From JAPOXR01 sp965219635 (lineage in GTDB: Bacteria > Pseudomonadota > Alphaproteobacteria > Rhodobacterales > Rhodobacteraceae): a stretch of 64,000 bases of DNA. The translations under genes were made by a program, and so were the position numbers. The notes beneath the pieces are model-generated. The model was not told the DNA's origin, did not search any database, and saw only the letters and a program-made list of their open reading frames with translations. The DNA lies in the NCBI GenBank assembly GCA_965219635.1, contig OZ244783.1, forward strand, positions 1,302,001-1,366,000. The letters are read 5' to 3'. Below are positions 18,301 through 26,725 of the stretch, in pieces; the first letter of the stretch is position 1; each line of letters begins with the position of its first letter.

Positions 18301-19410
18301 TCAGCGACGGGCCGATCTCGCCAAGACCTCCCTTACAGCATCCAGGTCTACATCTTCCGCCACGATTGCCCTGCCGATTTCACGGGCCAACACGAACCGG
18401 ATGCGGCCACCGATAACTTTCTTGTCCTGCCTCATCAGTTCGATCAGACGTTCTGGAGGCGAAAGGGCAAACGGGAGACGCTTGATGTCGGTTGCTATGC
18501 TCAGACTGTCGTAGTGGGCGCGCACCCGCCTGACAGAGTCAGCATCCACGAGGCCTGTGGCCTCGGAAAGATCGAAGGCTAGGCAACATCCCAGGGAGAC
18601 GGCCTCGCCATGCAATAGTTGTTCGGAGTAACCCGTGTCAGTCTCGAATGCATGGCCGAAGGTATGGCCGAGGTTCAGCAACGCGCGGCAACCCTGTTCT
18701 GTTTCATCCAGAGCCACAATTTCCGCCTTTAGTTCGCAGGACCGCCGGACAGCCGTGATCAAGGCGCTGCTATCGCCGCCGACGACATCCTCCCCATGTT
18801 TTTCAAGCCAGGCGAAGAATGCTGCGTCTCCCAGCAAACCGTATTTTGCGACCTCTCCATAGCCGGAGCGCATGGCCCTCGCAGGCAGTGTTTCGAGCAG
18901 ACCGGTATCGCACAAGACAAGAGATGGCTGGTGAAAGGAACCGACCAGGTTTTTCCCGCTCTCCGAATTTATGCCGGTCTTGCCGCCCACGGAACTGTCA
19001 ACCTGGGCGAGCAATGTCGTTGGGATCTGCACGTAACGCACGCCTCTTCTGGTCACAGCCGCAGCAAATCCTGCCAAATCCCCCGTCACACCGCCGCCAA
19101 ACGCAATCACAAGATCACGCCGTTCGACTCCGATCTCGAGAAGCCATTCGACCGTTTCTTTTAAAACTCTCCAGGACTTGGCGCGCTCACCAGCCGGCAC
19201 AGGACGCCAGTCGCACTTGATGCCGCCCTGTTTCAGCCCATCAAGCAGTTTGCCAAGATGAAGCCCCTGCACTTGCTCGTCGACCAGGACGGCAACTCTC
19301 GGGCTGCTCAAATGGGGCGAAAGGTATTTTCCGGTGTCTGCAAGCAGGTCACTCCCGATAACGATGTCATAAGACCGTTCTGCGAGGTTTACTGGCACGA
19401 CTTCAGGCAT
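18301..19410 (-). CDS. aroB: 3-dehydroquinate synthase
   Basis: Second step of the shikimate pathway; NAD- and metal-dependent cyclisation of DAHP. 369 residues from the ATG at 19408-19410. Key motifs are VPAGERAKSW, VIAFGGGVTGDLAGFAAAV (NAD-binding), QIPTTLLAQVDSSVGGKTGIN (substrate site), SGYGEVAKYGLL, and the metal-binding histidines in LNLGHTFGHAFE and LLHGEAVSLG. The start overlaps the aroK stop by eight bases, so the pair is translationally coupled. The frame continues upstream inside aroK, but those residues are not family-like. Confidence 0.97.
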   Translation of the reverse strand: MPEVVPVNLAERSYDIVIGSDLLADTGKYLSPHLSSPRVAVLVDEQVQGLHLGKLLDGLKQGGIKCDWRPVPAGERAKSWRVLKETVEWLLEIGVERRDLVIAFGGGVTGDLAGFAAAVTRRGVRYVQIPTTLLAQVDSSVGGKTGINSESGKNLVGSFHQPSLVLCDTGLLETLPARAMRSGYGEVAKYGLLGDAAFFAWLEKHGEDVVGGDSSALITAVRRSCELKAEIVALDETEQGCRALLNLGHTFGHAFETDTGYSEQLLHGEAVSLGCCLAFDLSEATGLVDADSVRRVRAHYDSLSIATDIKRLPFALSPPERLIELMRQDKKVIGGRIRFVLAREIGRAIVAEDVDLDAVREVLARSARR

Positions 19411-19993
19411 GACCGGCACCCTTTGCGTTCGAGAAACTGTGCTGCAGCAGGTAGACGGAGATCGCATCCGCAACTTTCTGGGCCATCTCTTCCTTGGACA
19501 GGCCATCCTGAGCCTGAACTCTCAGATCAGCCATCTCATAAAACGGCGTTCGCCGCGCCAGCATGTCGACCAGGGTCGCATAAGGATCCATGGTCTGAAG
19601 CAATGGCCTGTGAGTCTTGTCTTTGACGCGTGACCACAGCAGGCCTGCGTCGGCTGAAAGCCAAACTGATACGCCTCTGGAGCGAATGATCTGCCTGTTC
19701 CGGTCGGAGAGAAACCCGCCGCCGCCCAACGCCACCAGGCGCGGCGGTCCGGAAAGAAGGTTGCGAAGTACTTGAGTCTCCTGATCACGGAAATACTCCT
19801 CGCCCCTCTCCTTGAACAGCTCAACAATCGGTATGCGCTCGATGTTCTCAACCTCGACATCGGTATCGGCAAATGGCACACCGATCTTGCTCGCCACAAG
19901 CTTGCCGATGGCGGATTTGCCGCTTCCCATCATTCCGACAAAGACAAGATTCTTCCTGTAATGGGAGAGCCGTTCGAGTACAGTCTTGGCCAT
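19403..19993 (-). CDS. aroK: Shikimate kinase
   Basis: Phosphorylates shikimate at O3 with ATP. 196 residues. The Walker A motif is FVGMMGSGKSAIGK, the shikimate-binding residues lie in FADTDVEVE and EEYFRDQE, the glycine-rich segment is RLVALGGGGF, and the LID arginine is in KTHRPLL. A basic N-terminal leader (MAKTVLERLSHYRKN) precedes the P-loop, as in Rhodobacterales homologues. First gene of the aroK-aroB pair, which is divergent from the small membrane ORF and xerD. Confidence 0.97.
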   Translation of the reverse strand: MAKTVLERLSHYRKNLVFVGMMGSGKSAIGKLVASKIGVPFADTDVEVENIERIPIVELFKERGEEYFRDQETQVLRNLLSGPPRLVALGGGGFLSDRNRQIIRSRGVSVWLSADAGLLWSRVKDKTHRPLLQTMDPYATLVDMLARRTPFYEMADLRVQAQDGLSKEEMAQKVADAISVYLLQHSFSNAKGAGHA

Positions 19994-20161
19994 GCCTGGA
20001 TGCTACCTCGAATGAACATCTTCATTGAAGGTGCTGAACTAGACGGTTTGGCAACATTTTGCACGCTCGGCAGTGTTCATTTCTTGTGCTGCTTTGCGGA
20101 AATCCTGCTGGAGTCGTAATGGCCTAAGCTGTACGATCCCGTCAATTGAATCCAGGCGTTC

Positions 20162-20299
20162 ATGATGAGGCGACTGCTTTACTTTCTCATTTTCCTGATA
20201 CTGATCGGTATCATTTTCCTGGCAGGCTACACCTTCTTCGGTGATCTCTCGCCGCCTGCCGGGCCGGTCGAAATCCCCGTTGAAATCGGCACAGACTAG
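20162..20299 (+). CDS. Small single-pass membrane protein (45 residues)
   Basis: Short reading frame beginning with tandem ATG codons (20162 and 20165). The product starts MMRRLLYFLIFLILIGIIF, continues LAGYTFFGDLSPPAGP and ends VEIPVEIGTD. It has a positively charged N-terminus, one hydrophobic helix of about 20 residues and a short Pro/acidic tail expected in the periplasm. I recall short proteins of the same form (MRRLL, one helix, GDLSPP) between aroK and xerD in Rhodobacteraceae; that comparison is from memory. No clear ribosome site is visible. Function unknown. Confidence 0.65.
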   Translation: MMRRLLYFLIFLILIGIIFLAGYTFFGDLSPPAGPVEIPVEIGTD

Positions 20300-20489
20300 A
20301 CTGCCGGCACTCCGATATTGGAATCGACACCAGTGCAGCGGCAGCGATTGGCGGCGCAATTCGCCCGCATGGCAATTGACTCCTGCCCAGCTTGCAGGCA
20401 GGTTATCCGTAACAAGCGGTAAACGCTGGCTATGCCCTCGGCAAGCGGCAGTGCCCGACCAGGCACTTTGTTGGGCCGACGGCGGCAGA

Positions 20490-21446
20490 ATGAGCAGGAT
20501 CGAGGACTTGCGCAAGGATTTTTGGGTGGACGCCTTTTTGGAGGCGATGTTTGCTGAACGCTCAGCGTCGAGCAACACAATTGAGGCATACGAGCGCGAT
20601 CTTGCCAGGTTTGTTGATCACCTCAAAGAAAAAGACATGGACCTTGCGTCAGCGACTGAAGCCGACCTCGAAGCATATCTGCGGGAGCTGGCCGCCCGCG
20701 GATACGCAGCCTCCACACGATCAAGGCACCTCTCTGCTCTAAGGCAATTCTACCGGTTTGCGCACGCAGAAGGCTGGCTGAAGAACGATCCCACGCATCG
20801 GATCAAGAACCCGAAGTTGCGCAGGCCACTGCCGGAAGTGATCACCGCGGAGGAAATCGATCGCATGCTGTCGGCTGCCCGTGGAATGCACCAGTCTGGA
20901 CGAGCCAACGCCCGCAACGCCTGCCTGTTCGAGTTGATGTATGCAACGGGCGCCCGGGTCAGTGAGGTTGCGCGCCTTCCTGCTGCTAGCGTACGAGGAA
21001 GCCCTCGGTTCCTGATGGTATTGGGTAAGGGAAACAAGGAAAGGCTGGTTCCGTTGGTTGAACCGGCGCGGCTTGCAATTGAGGCCTGGCTCGAATTCAG
21101 GGATCAAACCGAAGAACTGCGGCGGCTCGAGGGCAAGCAGCCTTCCATTTACCTGTTTCCTTCCCGCGGCAAATCCGGCCACTTGACCCGGCACAGGATC
21201 TACAGCCTCATCAAGGAACTGGCAGTCGCCGCGAACGTGCCGCCGGAAAAAGTCAGCCCGCATGGCATACGTCACGCAGTAGCAACCCATCTTCTGGAGA
21301 ACGGGGCCGACCTGAGAACAATCCAGAGCATCCTCGGGCATGCAGATATTGCAACCACGGAGATCTATACGCATGTTGCCGGCAAGCACCTCCAGGAACT
21401 CGTGCATACGAGGCACCCGCTGGCAAGCCAACAGTCCGGGCCATGA
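20490..21446 (+). CDS. xerD: Site-specific tyrosine recombinase XerD
   Basis: Chromosome dimer resolution recombinase acting at dif. 318 residues from the ATG at 20490, where the product begins MSRIEDLRKDFWVDAFLEAM. The N-terminal SAM-like core-binding domain contains SSNTIEAYERDLARFVDHL. The catalytic domain has Arg in YATGARVSEVARL, Lys in LGKGNKERLVPL, HxxR in HGIRHAVATHLLENGADL, His in ILGHADIATTEIYTH and the nucleophile Tyr in the same segment. Position downstream of aroK and length favour XerD over XerC. No dif-like site was identified in the window. Confidence 0.93.
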   Translation: MSRIEDLRKDFWVDAFLEAMFAERSASSNTIEAYERDLARFVDHLKEKDMDLASATEADLEAYLRELAARGYAASTRSRHLSALRQFYRFAHAEGWLKNDPTHRIKNPKLRRPLPEVITAEEIDRMLSAARGMHQSGRANARNACLFELMYATGARVSEVARLPAASVRGSPRFLMVLGKGNKERLVPLVEPARLAIEAWLEFRDQTEELRRLEGKQPSIYLFPSRGKSGHLTRHRIYSLIKELAVAANVPPEKVSPHGIRHAVATHLLENGADLRTIQSILGHADIATTEIYTHVAGKHLQELVHTRHPLASQQSGP

Positions 21447-21576
21447 CGCACATGTCCGGGGACGGCAATCCTATTGCAGCCAGAAATGAGCAAACCTTCG
21501 GATCCCGTTCGCCTCTCAACTGTCCAAAGCGGTCCCCTGGCCGCTTGCGATTGACAAGGAATTCATCAGAAACCAG

Positions 21577-22884
21577 ATGACCATGATAGACTTCATCCAA
21601 TCCAACTCGCTTTGGGCGGTAGCCATAGTCGTGCTTCTGCTGGTGTGTTTTTCCGCCTTCTTTTCTGGTTCGGAGACAGCGTTGACCTCTGCATCAAGGG
21701 GCAAGCTGCGCGCAAAGGCTGACAAGGGTGATAAGAGGGCTGGCACCGCGCTGAACATCACCGACAACCGGGAGCGCTTGATCGGCGCGGTTCTGCTCGG
21801 CAACAACCTGGTCAATATCCTCGCCGCGGCGCTTGCCACGAGCGTATTCACACAACTTTACGGCGATACCGGTGTAGCGGTTGCCACGGTCGTCATGACA
21901 CTTGTCATACTGATATTTGCCGAAGTCATGCCCAAGACCTTTGCGATTTCCAATCCGGAAGCCGCATCAAGGCTCGTCGCACCCGCAATAGCCCTCGTCG
22001 TCAAAGTGTTCTTCCCTGTTGTCTCCGTGATTCAGATGCTGGTCGAGTGGCTTCTCCATCCCCTCGGAGTCCGGCGGGGAGCACAAATGGAAATGCATGA
22101 TGTGGAGGAGGAACTTGCCGGCACGATTGCGCTCGGACACTCGACGGGCGCAGTGGGCAAGCAACACCGGGACCGACTGCTGGGCGCCCTGGATCTCGGC
22201 AACCGTACTGTGCGTGAGATCATGCTCCACAGATCCGAAATCGAGATGGTCGACGGGGAAACCAGTACTAGCGAGATCATCGGGAAGTGCACGCATTCGC
22301 CGCATACCAGAATCCCGGTCTATGTGAGCCAACAGGAGAACATCATCGGGGTGCTCCATGCCAGGGACCTGCTGGCGAGGACGCTGTCGGCAATGGACTC
22401 GGACTCACAATTCAGGAGCCATCTTTCAGCATTGGAACTCAGCGAGATAATTCGGGAACCATATTTTATCCCGGACACGACGGCGCTGGACGATCAACTC
22501 TACGAGTTCCTGCGCCGCAGATCTCACTTTGCCCTGGTCGTCGACGAATACGGAGATCTTCAGGGCCTGGTGACACTGGAGGATATACTTGAGGAGATTG
22601 TCGGAGACATCGCCGACGAACACGACTCCGCGCCGGAACTGACACCGGTCGCCACCAGCGACGGAAGCTACATCGTCAGCGGCGCCATGCCGGTCAGGGA
22701 CCTTAACCGGGAGCTTGACTGGCGTCTGCCGGAAGAACCGGCCACGACGATCGCGGGGCTACTGTTGCAGCATGCCCAGACCATCCCTTCGCAGGGGCAA
22801 AAGTTTATCTACAATGGGTTCCGGTTCGAGGTGATTGAGCGGCAATCCCAGAGATTGACGCGGCTGAAGATCCGGAAGCTGTGA
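21577..22884 (+). CDS. CNNM/HlyC-CorC family transporter-associated protein
   Basis: 435-residue integral membrane protein. The N-terminal DUF21/CNNM domain has about four hydrophobic segments (AVAIVVLLLVCFSAFFSG, then SETALTSASRGKLR, GAVLLGNNLVNILAAALATS, and VVMTLVILIFAEVMPK). A CBS pair follows (IMLHRSEIEMVDGET to VYVSQQENIIGVLHARDLL, and FALVVDEYGDLQGLVTLEDILEEIVGDI). The C-terminal CorC_HlyC domain lies after DGSYIVSGAMPVRDLN. Homologues are linked to magnesium or cobalt efflux. It follows xerD by 130 bases on the same strand, so it may share its transcript. Confidence 0.93.
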   Translation: MTMIDFIQSNSLWAVAIVVLLLVCFSAFFSGSETALTSASRGKLRAKADKGDKRAGTALNITDNRERLIGAVLLGNNLVNILAAALATSVFTQLYGDTGVAVATVVMTLVILIFAEVMPKTFAISNPEAASRLVAPAIALVVKVFFPVVSVIQMLVEWLLHPLGVRRGAQMEMHDVEEELAGTIALGHSTGAVGKQHRDRLLGALDLGNRTVREIMLHRSEIEMVDGETSTSEIIGKCTHSPHTRIPVYVSQQENIIGVLHARDLLARTLSAMDSDSQFRSHLSALELSEIIREPYFIPDTTALDDQLYEFLRRRSHFALVVDEYGDLQGLVTLEDILEEIVGDIADEHDSAPELTPVATSDGSYIVSGAMPVRDLNRELDWRLPEEPATTIAGLLLQHAQTIPSQGQKFIYNGFRFEVIERQSQRLTRLKIRKL

Positions 22885-23485
22885 CCCGGCGGCCCCGCAA
22901 CCAATTCGGCTGACCGATTCACGCATGCACTCGGCAGAATTGAATCTTTGCGGCGAACAGCGCCTGTAGAGTTCCAACCCCAGCACACCCTTGGTCAAGA
23001 TGGGTATCAATTTACCGTGTACGAGCATGCGGGGGCAGGCATGGCACAACCGGCAGCGAAACTACGGCAGCACACTCTGGCCAGTGCGCTTCATGTCCAT
23101 TGGGTTGTTCAAGTCTCAATGCAATCAACTGGTTGGGTTGCGTCCTGACCAGGATTCCGGCTGGGCCTCAGCAGTTTCATCCCTCCTGCTGAACAATTTC
23201 CGGTTCATCACCGAACGCAACCAGTCAAAGTACCCAAGGGTGCCAAAATACCGGTTGTGCATTTGCAGATTTGAGCAATGAAGTGTACCGACAGGTCAGG
23301 GAGCGGGTCGCCTAAAACACTTCATCGGACACCCGCAGATAGTCAGATCGAGTGCGCAAGAGAATGAACATTCAAGATGCCGGAAGCTGCATGAATCATC
23401 TCGGAACGCTCGAATTTCCAGCGGGCATCGCTTGTCGGAAGTGGCGATTGCCCAGTCAAAAGGACCAATCAGCGGAGTACACGAC
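22885..23485 (+). other. 600-base stretch with no supported gene
   Basis: Between the CorC-family gene and the IalB gene. The longest frame (22991-23281) has a Trp/Cys/Arg-rich translation with no recognisable motif and no ribosome site, so it is not called. The part next to 23486 should hold the IalB promoter. No repeat, tRNA or terminator was seen. Confidence 0.5.
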
Positions 23486-24040
23486 ATGATCCGAAAACTG
23501 ACACTCATTGCGTCAGTGTTGTCGCTTGGGGCAGGCAGTGCTGCTTTTGCTCAAAATGCCGGGGAGGCCTCCAGCAGCAGAACCGACTTGCAGGTCGGCG
23601 AGGTGGTCGTGGAACCCACCACGACAGAGCACGGCGATTGGGCAGTTATCTGCCTCAAGAACGATGACGGCGAGGAAAACTGCTACATGCAGCACCTCGT
23701 GCTGAATGATGAAGCCACACCGATTGCACGGATCGAGGTCAGCAAATTGCTGAATGATCCGGAACGCGCTGCCGGATCGATCATTGCATTGCCGCTCGGA
23801 GTGTTGCTGCAGGACGGAATACTCATACAGGTCGACCAGGCCCTGCCTCGCCGCTACCAATACGCAGTCTGCGATGCCACCGGGTGTTATGCCAGGATTG
23901 CTTTCACCAACGCGGAAATCACCCGCATGAAGGCCGGGAACAGCATGCGGATGACAATCTTTGCGTATGCAAACCCGGATGATCCGATCGAATTGATGGT
24001 GTCCCTGACTGGATTCACCAGCGCCTTCGAGTCCATGTAG
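23486..24040 (+). CDS. Invasion-associated locus B (IalB) family protein
   Basis: 184-residue exported protein of the IalB family (PF06776-like). Residues 1 to about 23 (MIRKLTLIASVLSLGAGSAAFA) are a signal peptide. The domain begins at HGDWAVICLKNDDGEENCYMQH and continues LPLGVLLQDGILIQVDQ and YAVCDATGCYARIAFTNAEI; the paired cysteines suggest disulfides. GGAG precedes the ATG at 23486. The family was named in Bartonella but is widespread in free-living alphaproteobacteria, where its role is unknown. It converges on the ketosynthase gene with only six bases between stops. Confidence 0.9.
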   Translation: MIRKLTLIASVLSLGAGSAAFAQNAGEASSSRTDLQVGEVVVEPTTTEHGDWAVICLKNDDGEENCYMQHLVLNDEATPIARIEVSKLLNDPERAAGSIIALPLGVLLQDGILIQVDQALPRRYQYAVCDATGCYARIAFTNAEITRMKAGNSMRMTIFAYANPDDPIELMVSLTGFTSAFESM

Positions 24041-24046
24041 ATCCGG

Positions 24047-25258
24047 TCACTGCACCGATTTCAGAACGAGAACGGCATTCATTCCGCCGAAGGCGAACGC
24101 ATTCGACATCGTTGCTCGAACCTTGGCCTGCCGGGCTTCGTTCGGCACAACGTCAAGGTCGCACTCCGGATCGAGTTGGCAATGGTTGATTGTCGGGGCA
24201 ATGATCCCCTGGCGCAGGGCCATGATGCAGGCCAGGAGTTCCACTGCTCCGGTTCCACCTATCAGGTGGCCATGCATGGATTTGGTAGAGGATAGCATTA
24301 ACAGGTCCGCAGCTGCGCCGAACACGTCGCGGATTGCCGCGCACTCGGTCTTGTCGTTGGCTGCCGTCCCTGTTCCGTGAGCGTTGATGTAACAGATCTC
24401 ATCAGCTGCCATGCCGGCATCCGTCAACGCCCCCTTCATGGCGCGGGCTGCCCCGGAACGGGATGGGTTCACTATGTCCTTTGCATCCGAAGACATCGCA
24501 AATCCGCAAATCTCGGCCAAAATATCAGCCCCCCGTGCACGGGCATGTTCGAAATCCTCTATAACGAACACTGCGGCGCCTTCGCCTTGAACCATGCCGC
24601 TGCGGGTAGCGCAGAACGGCCGGCAGACGGAGTTCGACATGACCCGCAGACCTTCCCAGGCCTTGACGCCACCGAAACACAGAGTGCTTTCACTGCCACC
24701 TGTGAGCATGACTTCCGTCATCCCGCTTCGTACCATCTGGAATGCAAGGCCCATCGCATGATTGGACGAGGAACAGGCCGTGGAGACCGAAAAACTCGGC
24801 CCTGTTAGCCCGTATTTCATCGAAATATTGCTGGCTGCGGCATTATTCATCAGTTTGGGGACGACAAACGGGTGGACCCGCCTTTTGCCTTCCTCATAGA
24901 CCTGCCTGTAACTGTCGTCCCAAGTGTTCAATCCGCCGCCTGCCGTGCCCAGAACGATGCCGGCACTTGAGCGGCCAAAGTCGTCCGCATTCAAGCCAGA
25001 TTGTTCAACCGCCTCGTCCGCCGCAATCAGCGCAAACTGCGTGAAACGGTCATAGAGGGCCAGTTCCTGGCGGTCGAATTGGTCTTCGGGCTTGAATCCC
25101 CGAACCTGCCCGCCGACGGTCACAGTCAGCCGGTCGACATTGCGGATGTCCAGTTGCCCGATGCCGCACTTGCCGTCGGCAAAAGCTCTCACGGTTTCCG
25201 GGACTGAATTGCCAAGGGGATTGATGGTGCCCTGGCCAGTGATGCACACCCGCCTCAT
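24047..25258 (-). CDS. Beta-ketoacyl-ACP synthase (FabF-like)
   Basis: Condensing enzyme with the Cys-His-His triad: Cys162 in SVSTACSSSNHAMG, His in YINAHGTGTAANDK and His in STKSMHGHLIGGTGAVE. 403 residues, thiolase fold, opening MRRVCITGQGTINPLG. It lies eight bases downstream of a dedicated acyl carrier protein gene and close to lpxD, so it probably elongates a chain on that carrier rather than serving general fatty acid synthesis; that is inference from context. The product could be a lipid A acyl chain or another envelope lipid. Confidence 0.92.
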   Translation of the reverse strand: MRRVCITGQGTINPLGNSVPETVRAFADGKCGIGQLDIRNVDRLTVTVGGQVRGFKPEDQFDRQELALYDRFTQFALIAADEAVEQSGLNADDFGRSSAGIVLGTAGGGLNTWDDSYRQVYEEGKRRVHPFVVPKLMNNAAASNISMKYGLTGPSFSVSTACSSSNHAMGLAFQMVRSGMTEVMLTGGSESTLCFGGVKAWEGLRVMSNSVCRPFCATRSGMVQGEGAAVFVIEDFEHARARGADILAEICGFAMSSDAKDIVNPSRSGAARAMKGALTDAGMAADEICYINAHGTGTAANDKTECAAIRDVFGAAADLLMLSSTKSMHGHLIGGTGAVELLACIMALRQGIIAPTINHCQLDPECDLDVVPNEARQAKVRATMSNAFAFGGMNAVLVLKSVQ

Positions 25259-25265
25259 GCCAGGC

Positions 25266-25532
25266 TCAACCGTCCTTCTGGTTAACGAGTTCTTCCACTG
25301 CGTTCACGATGGCTCCAACACTGGAAATATCGAACTGATCGCTGCCCTGTTCATTGGCGTTGAACGGCACCTGCACGTCGAAACTCTCCTCAATCGCAAA
25401 GATCGACTCGACCAGGCCCAGGGAGTCGATCCCGAGCTCTTCAGGCGTGGACTCGAGGGTGATTTCGCCGGTTTCAAGCATGGCCTGTTCTGCAATAATC
25501 TCAATCACGCGCTTTGCAATTGCGTCGTTCAT
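25266..25532 (-). CDS. Dedicated acyl carrier protein
   Basis: 88-residue acidic carrier protein. The phosphopantetheine site is Ser37 in LGIDSLGLVESIFAIEE. It differs from housekeeping AcpP in having an inserted loop (FNANEQGSDQFDISS) between helices II and III, reminiscent of specialised carriers such as AcpXL. GGAG precedes the ATG. It is co-oriented with lpxD upstream and the ketosynthase downstream with gaps of 28 and 7 bases, which indicates a three-gene envelope lipid unit. Confidence 0.92.
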   Translation of the reverse strand: MNDAIAKRVIEIIAEQAMLETGEITLESTPEELGIDSLGLVESIFAIEESFDVQVPFNANEQGSDQFDISSVGAIVNAVEELVNQKDG

Positions 25533-25560
25533 CGCAGCAACTCCAGTTGAAACATACCAA

Positions 25561-26652
25561 CTATAGTTTCCCCGCCAGTCGTGAAACCTGTTTCTTGAGG
25601 TCGCTCAATTGACGGGCAATTCTTGGAAGGCGCCGGAGGCTCTTGTACATTTCGATGTTCTTTTCCATTGGGACGGCAGGCGAACCCATTACAGCCGTAC
25701 GGGATGCGACGTTGGTGTAGATCTTGGATGCGCCGGCAGCGAGCACATCATCGCCGATCTCGACATGGTCCTTGACCCCGCACATGCCCCCCAGCACGAC
25801 CCGGTTGCCGAGTTTGGCCGATCCCGCAATGCCGACCAAGCCGCATATGAGGCAATCCGTCCCGATGACCACATTGTGTGCGATATGGACATTATTGTCG
25901 ATCTTCGTCCTATCACCAATTCGTGTTGACGAAATTGTACCTCTGTCGATTGCAGCACCGGCTCCAATTTCGACATCATCACCAATGATTACGTTGCCAA
26001 GAGAGTTAATGCGCTCTTGGCGAGATTGCTGCTTGGTGATGGTACTGGACAGCGTAGAACGTACCTCTTCGACGGCACCGGCTTCCGGAGTGGCATACGC
26101 AAACCCGTCACTTCCGACCACGGCGTTCGGCTGCGCTATGAAGTCATCACCAATGACGGTCCCTGCCCCAATCCGCACGCCCGGTCCGATTACAGCGCGG
26201 TCGCCAATCCGGACATTACGGCCAATCGAAACCCCGGCGCCAATCGTGCATTTTTCGCCGATAGCAGCACCGGACGAGACTGAAACGAACGGTCCGATTG
26301 CAGCATCATCCCCAATGATACAACCTTCAGAGATGACAGCGCTCTCGTGAATTCCTGCATCAACATCAGACAGCGGCGGGAATAGCCCCGTTGCCCTGGC
26401 AAGGGCATACCGGTTCTCCTTTACCAGTATTGCTCCCTTGATCCCGAACCTGCGCCAGTCGATACCGCTCGTAGTCAGGGCCGCTTGCGCATTGCCTGAT
26501 GCCAATCCCTCGGCGAATGCCGCGCTCATGGCAAGTGCCAGCTCTGTTGGCCCGGCTTCCGCGGGTTCTGCAATTCCATCCACGACAAGGGAGGTGTCGC
26601 CAACTGCCTCCGCACCCAGAGCATCAGCGATTTCTGCAAGCGAATATTCCAT
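25561..26652 (-). CDS. lpxD: UDP-3-O-acylglucosamine N-acyltransferase (LpxD)
   Basis: Third step of lipid A synthesis: transfers a 3-hydroxyacyl chain from ACP to the 2-amino group of UDP-3-O-acyl-glucosamine. 363 residues. The N-terminal uridine-binding domain (to about residue 100) is followed by left-handed beta-helix hexapeptide repeats (for example IIGDDAAIGPFVSV, CTIGAGVSIGRNVRIGD) and a C-terminal helix. The catalytic histidine region is NNVHIAHNVVIG near residue 259. The usual genomic place of lpxD is beside bamA/fabZ/lpxA. Here it heads an ACP-ketosynthase unit, so this may be a second, specialised copy. Confidence 0.9.
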   Translation of the reverse strand: MEYSLAEIADALGAEAVGDTSLVVDGIAEPAEAGPTELALAMSAAFAEGLASGNAQAALTTSGIDWRRFGIKGAILVKENRYALARATGLFPPLSDVDAGIHESAVISEGCIIGDDAAIGPFVSVSSGAAIGEKCTIGAGVSIGRNVRIGDRAVIGPGVRIGAGTVIGDDFIAQPNAVVGSDGFAYATPEAGAVEEVRSTLSSTITKQQSRQERINSLGNVIIGDDVEIGAGAAIDRGTISSTRIGDRTKIDNNVHIAHNVVIGTDCLICGLVGIAGSAKLGNRVVLGGMCGVKDHVEIGDDVLAAGASKIYTNVASRTAVMGSPAVPMEKNIEMYKSLRRLPRIARQLSDLKKQVSRLAGKL

Positions 26653-26725
26653 TCAGTTCAGCCGCCGGGTCATGTTGACGAATTCATGCAGCATTTGGCT
26701 GCTTGCGGCTGGCAGCGGGTTTGGG

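Noticed and set aside
22991..23281. 96-codon frame in the gap before the IalB gene
   Set aside because: Trp/Cys/Arg-rich product without motif, signal or ribosome site; typical of non-coding sequence.
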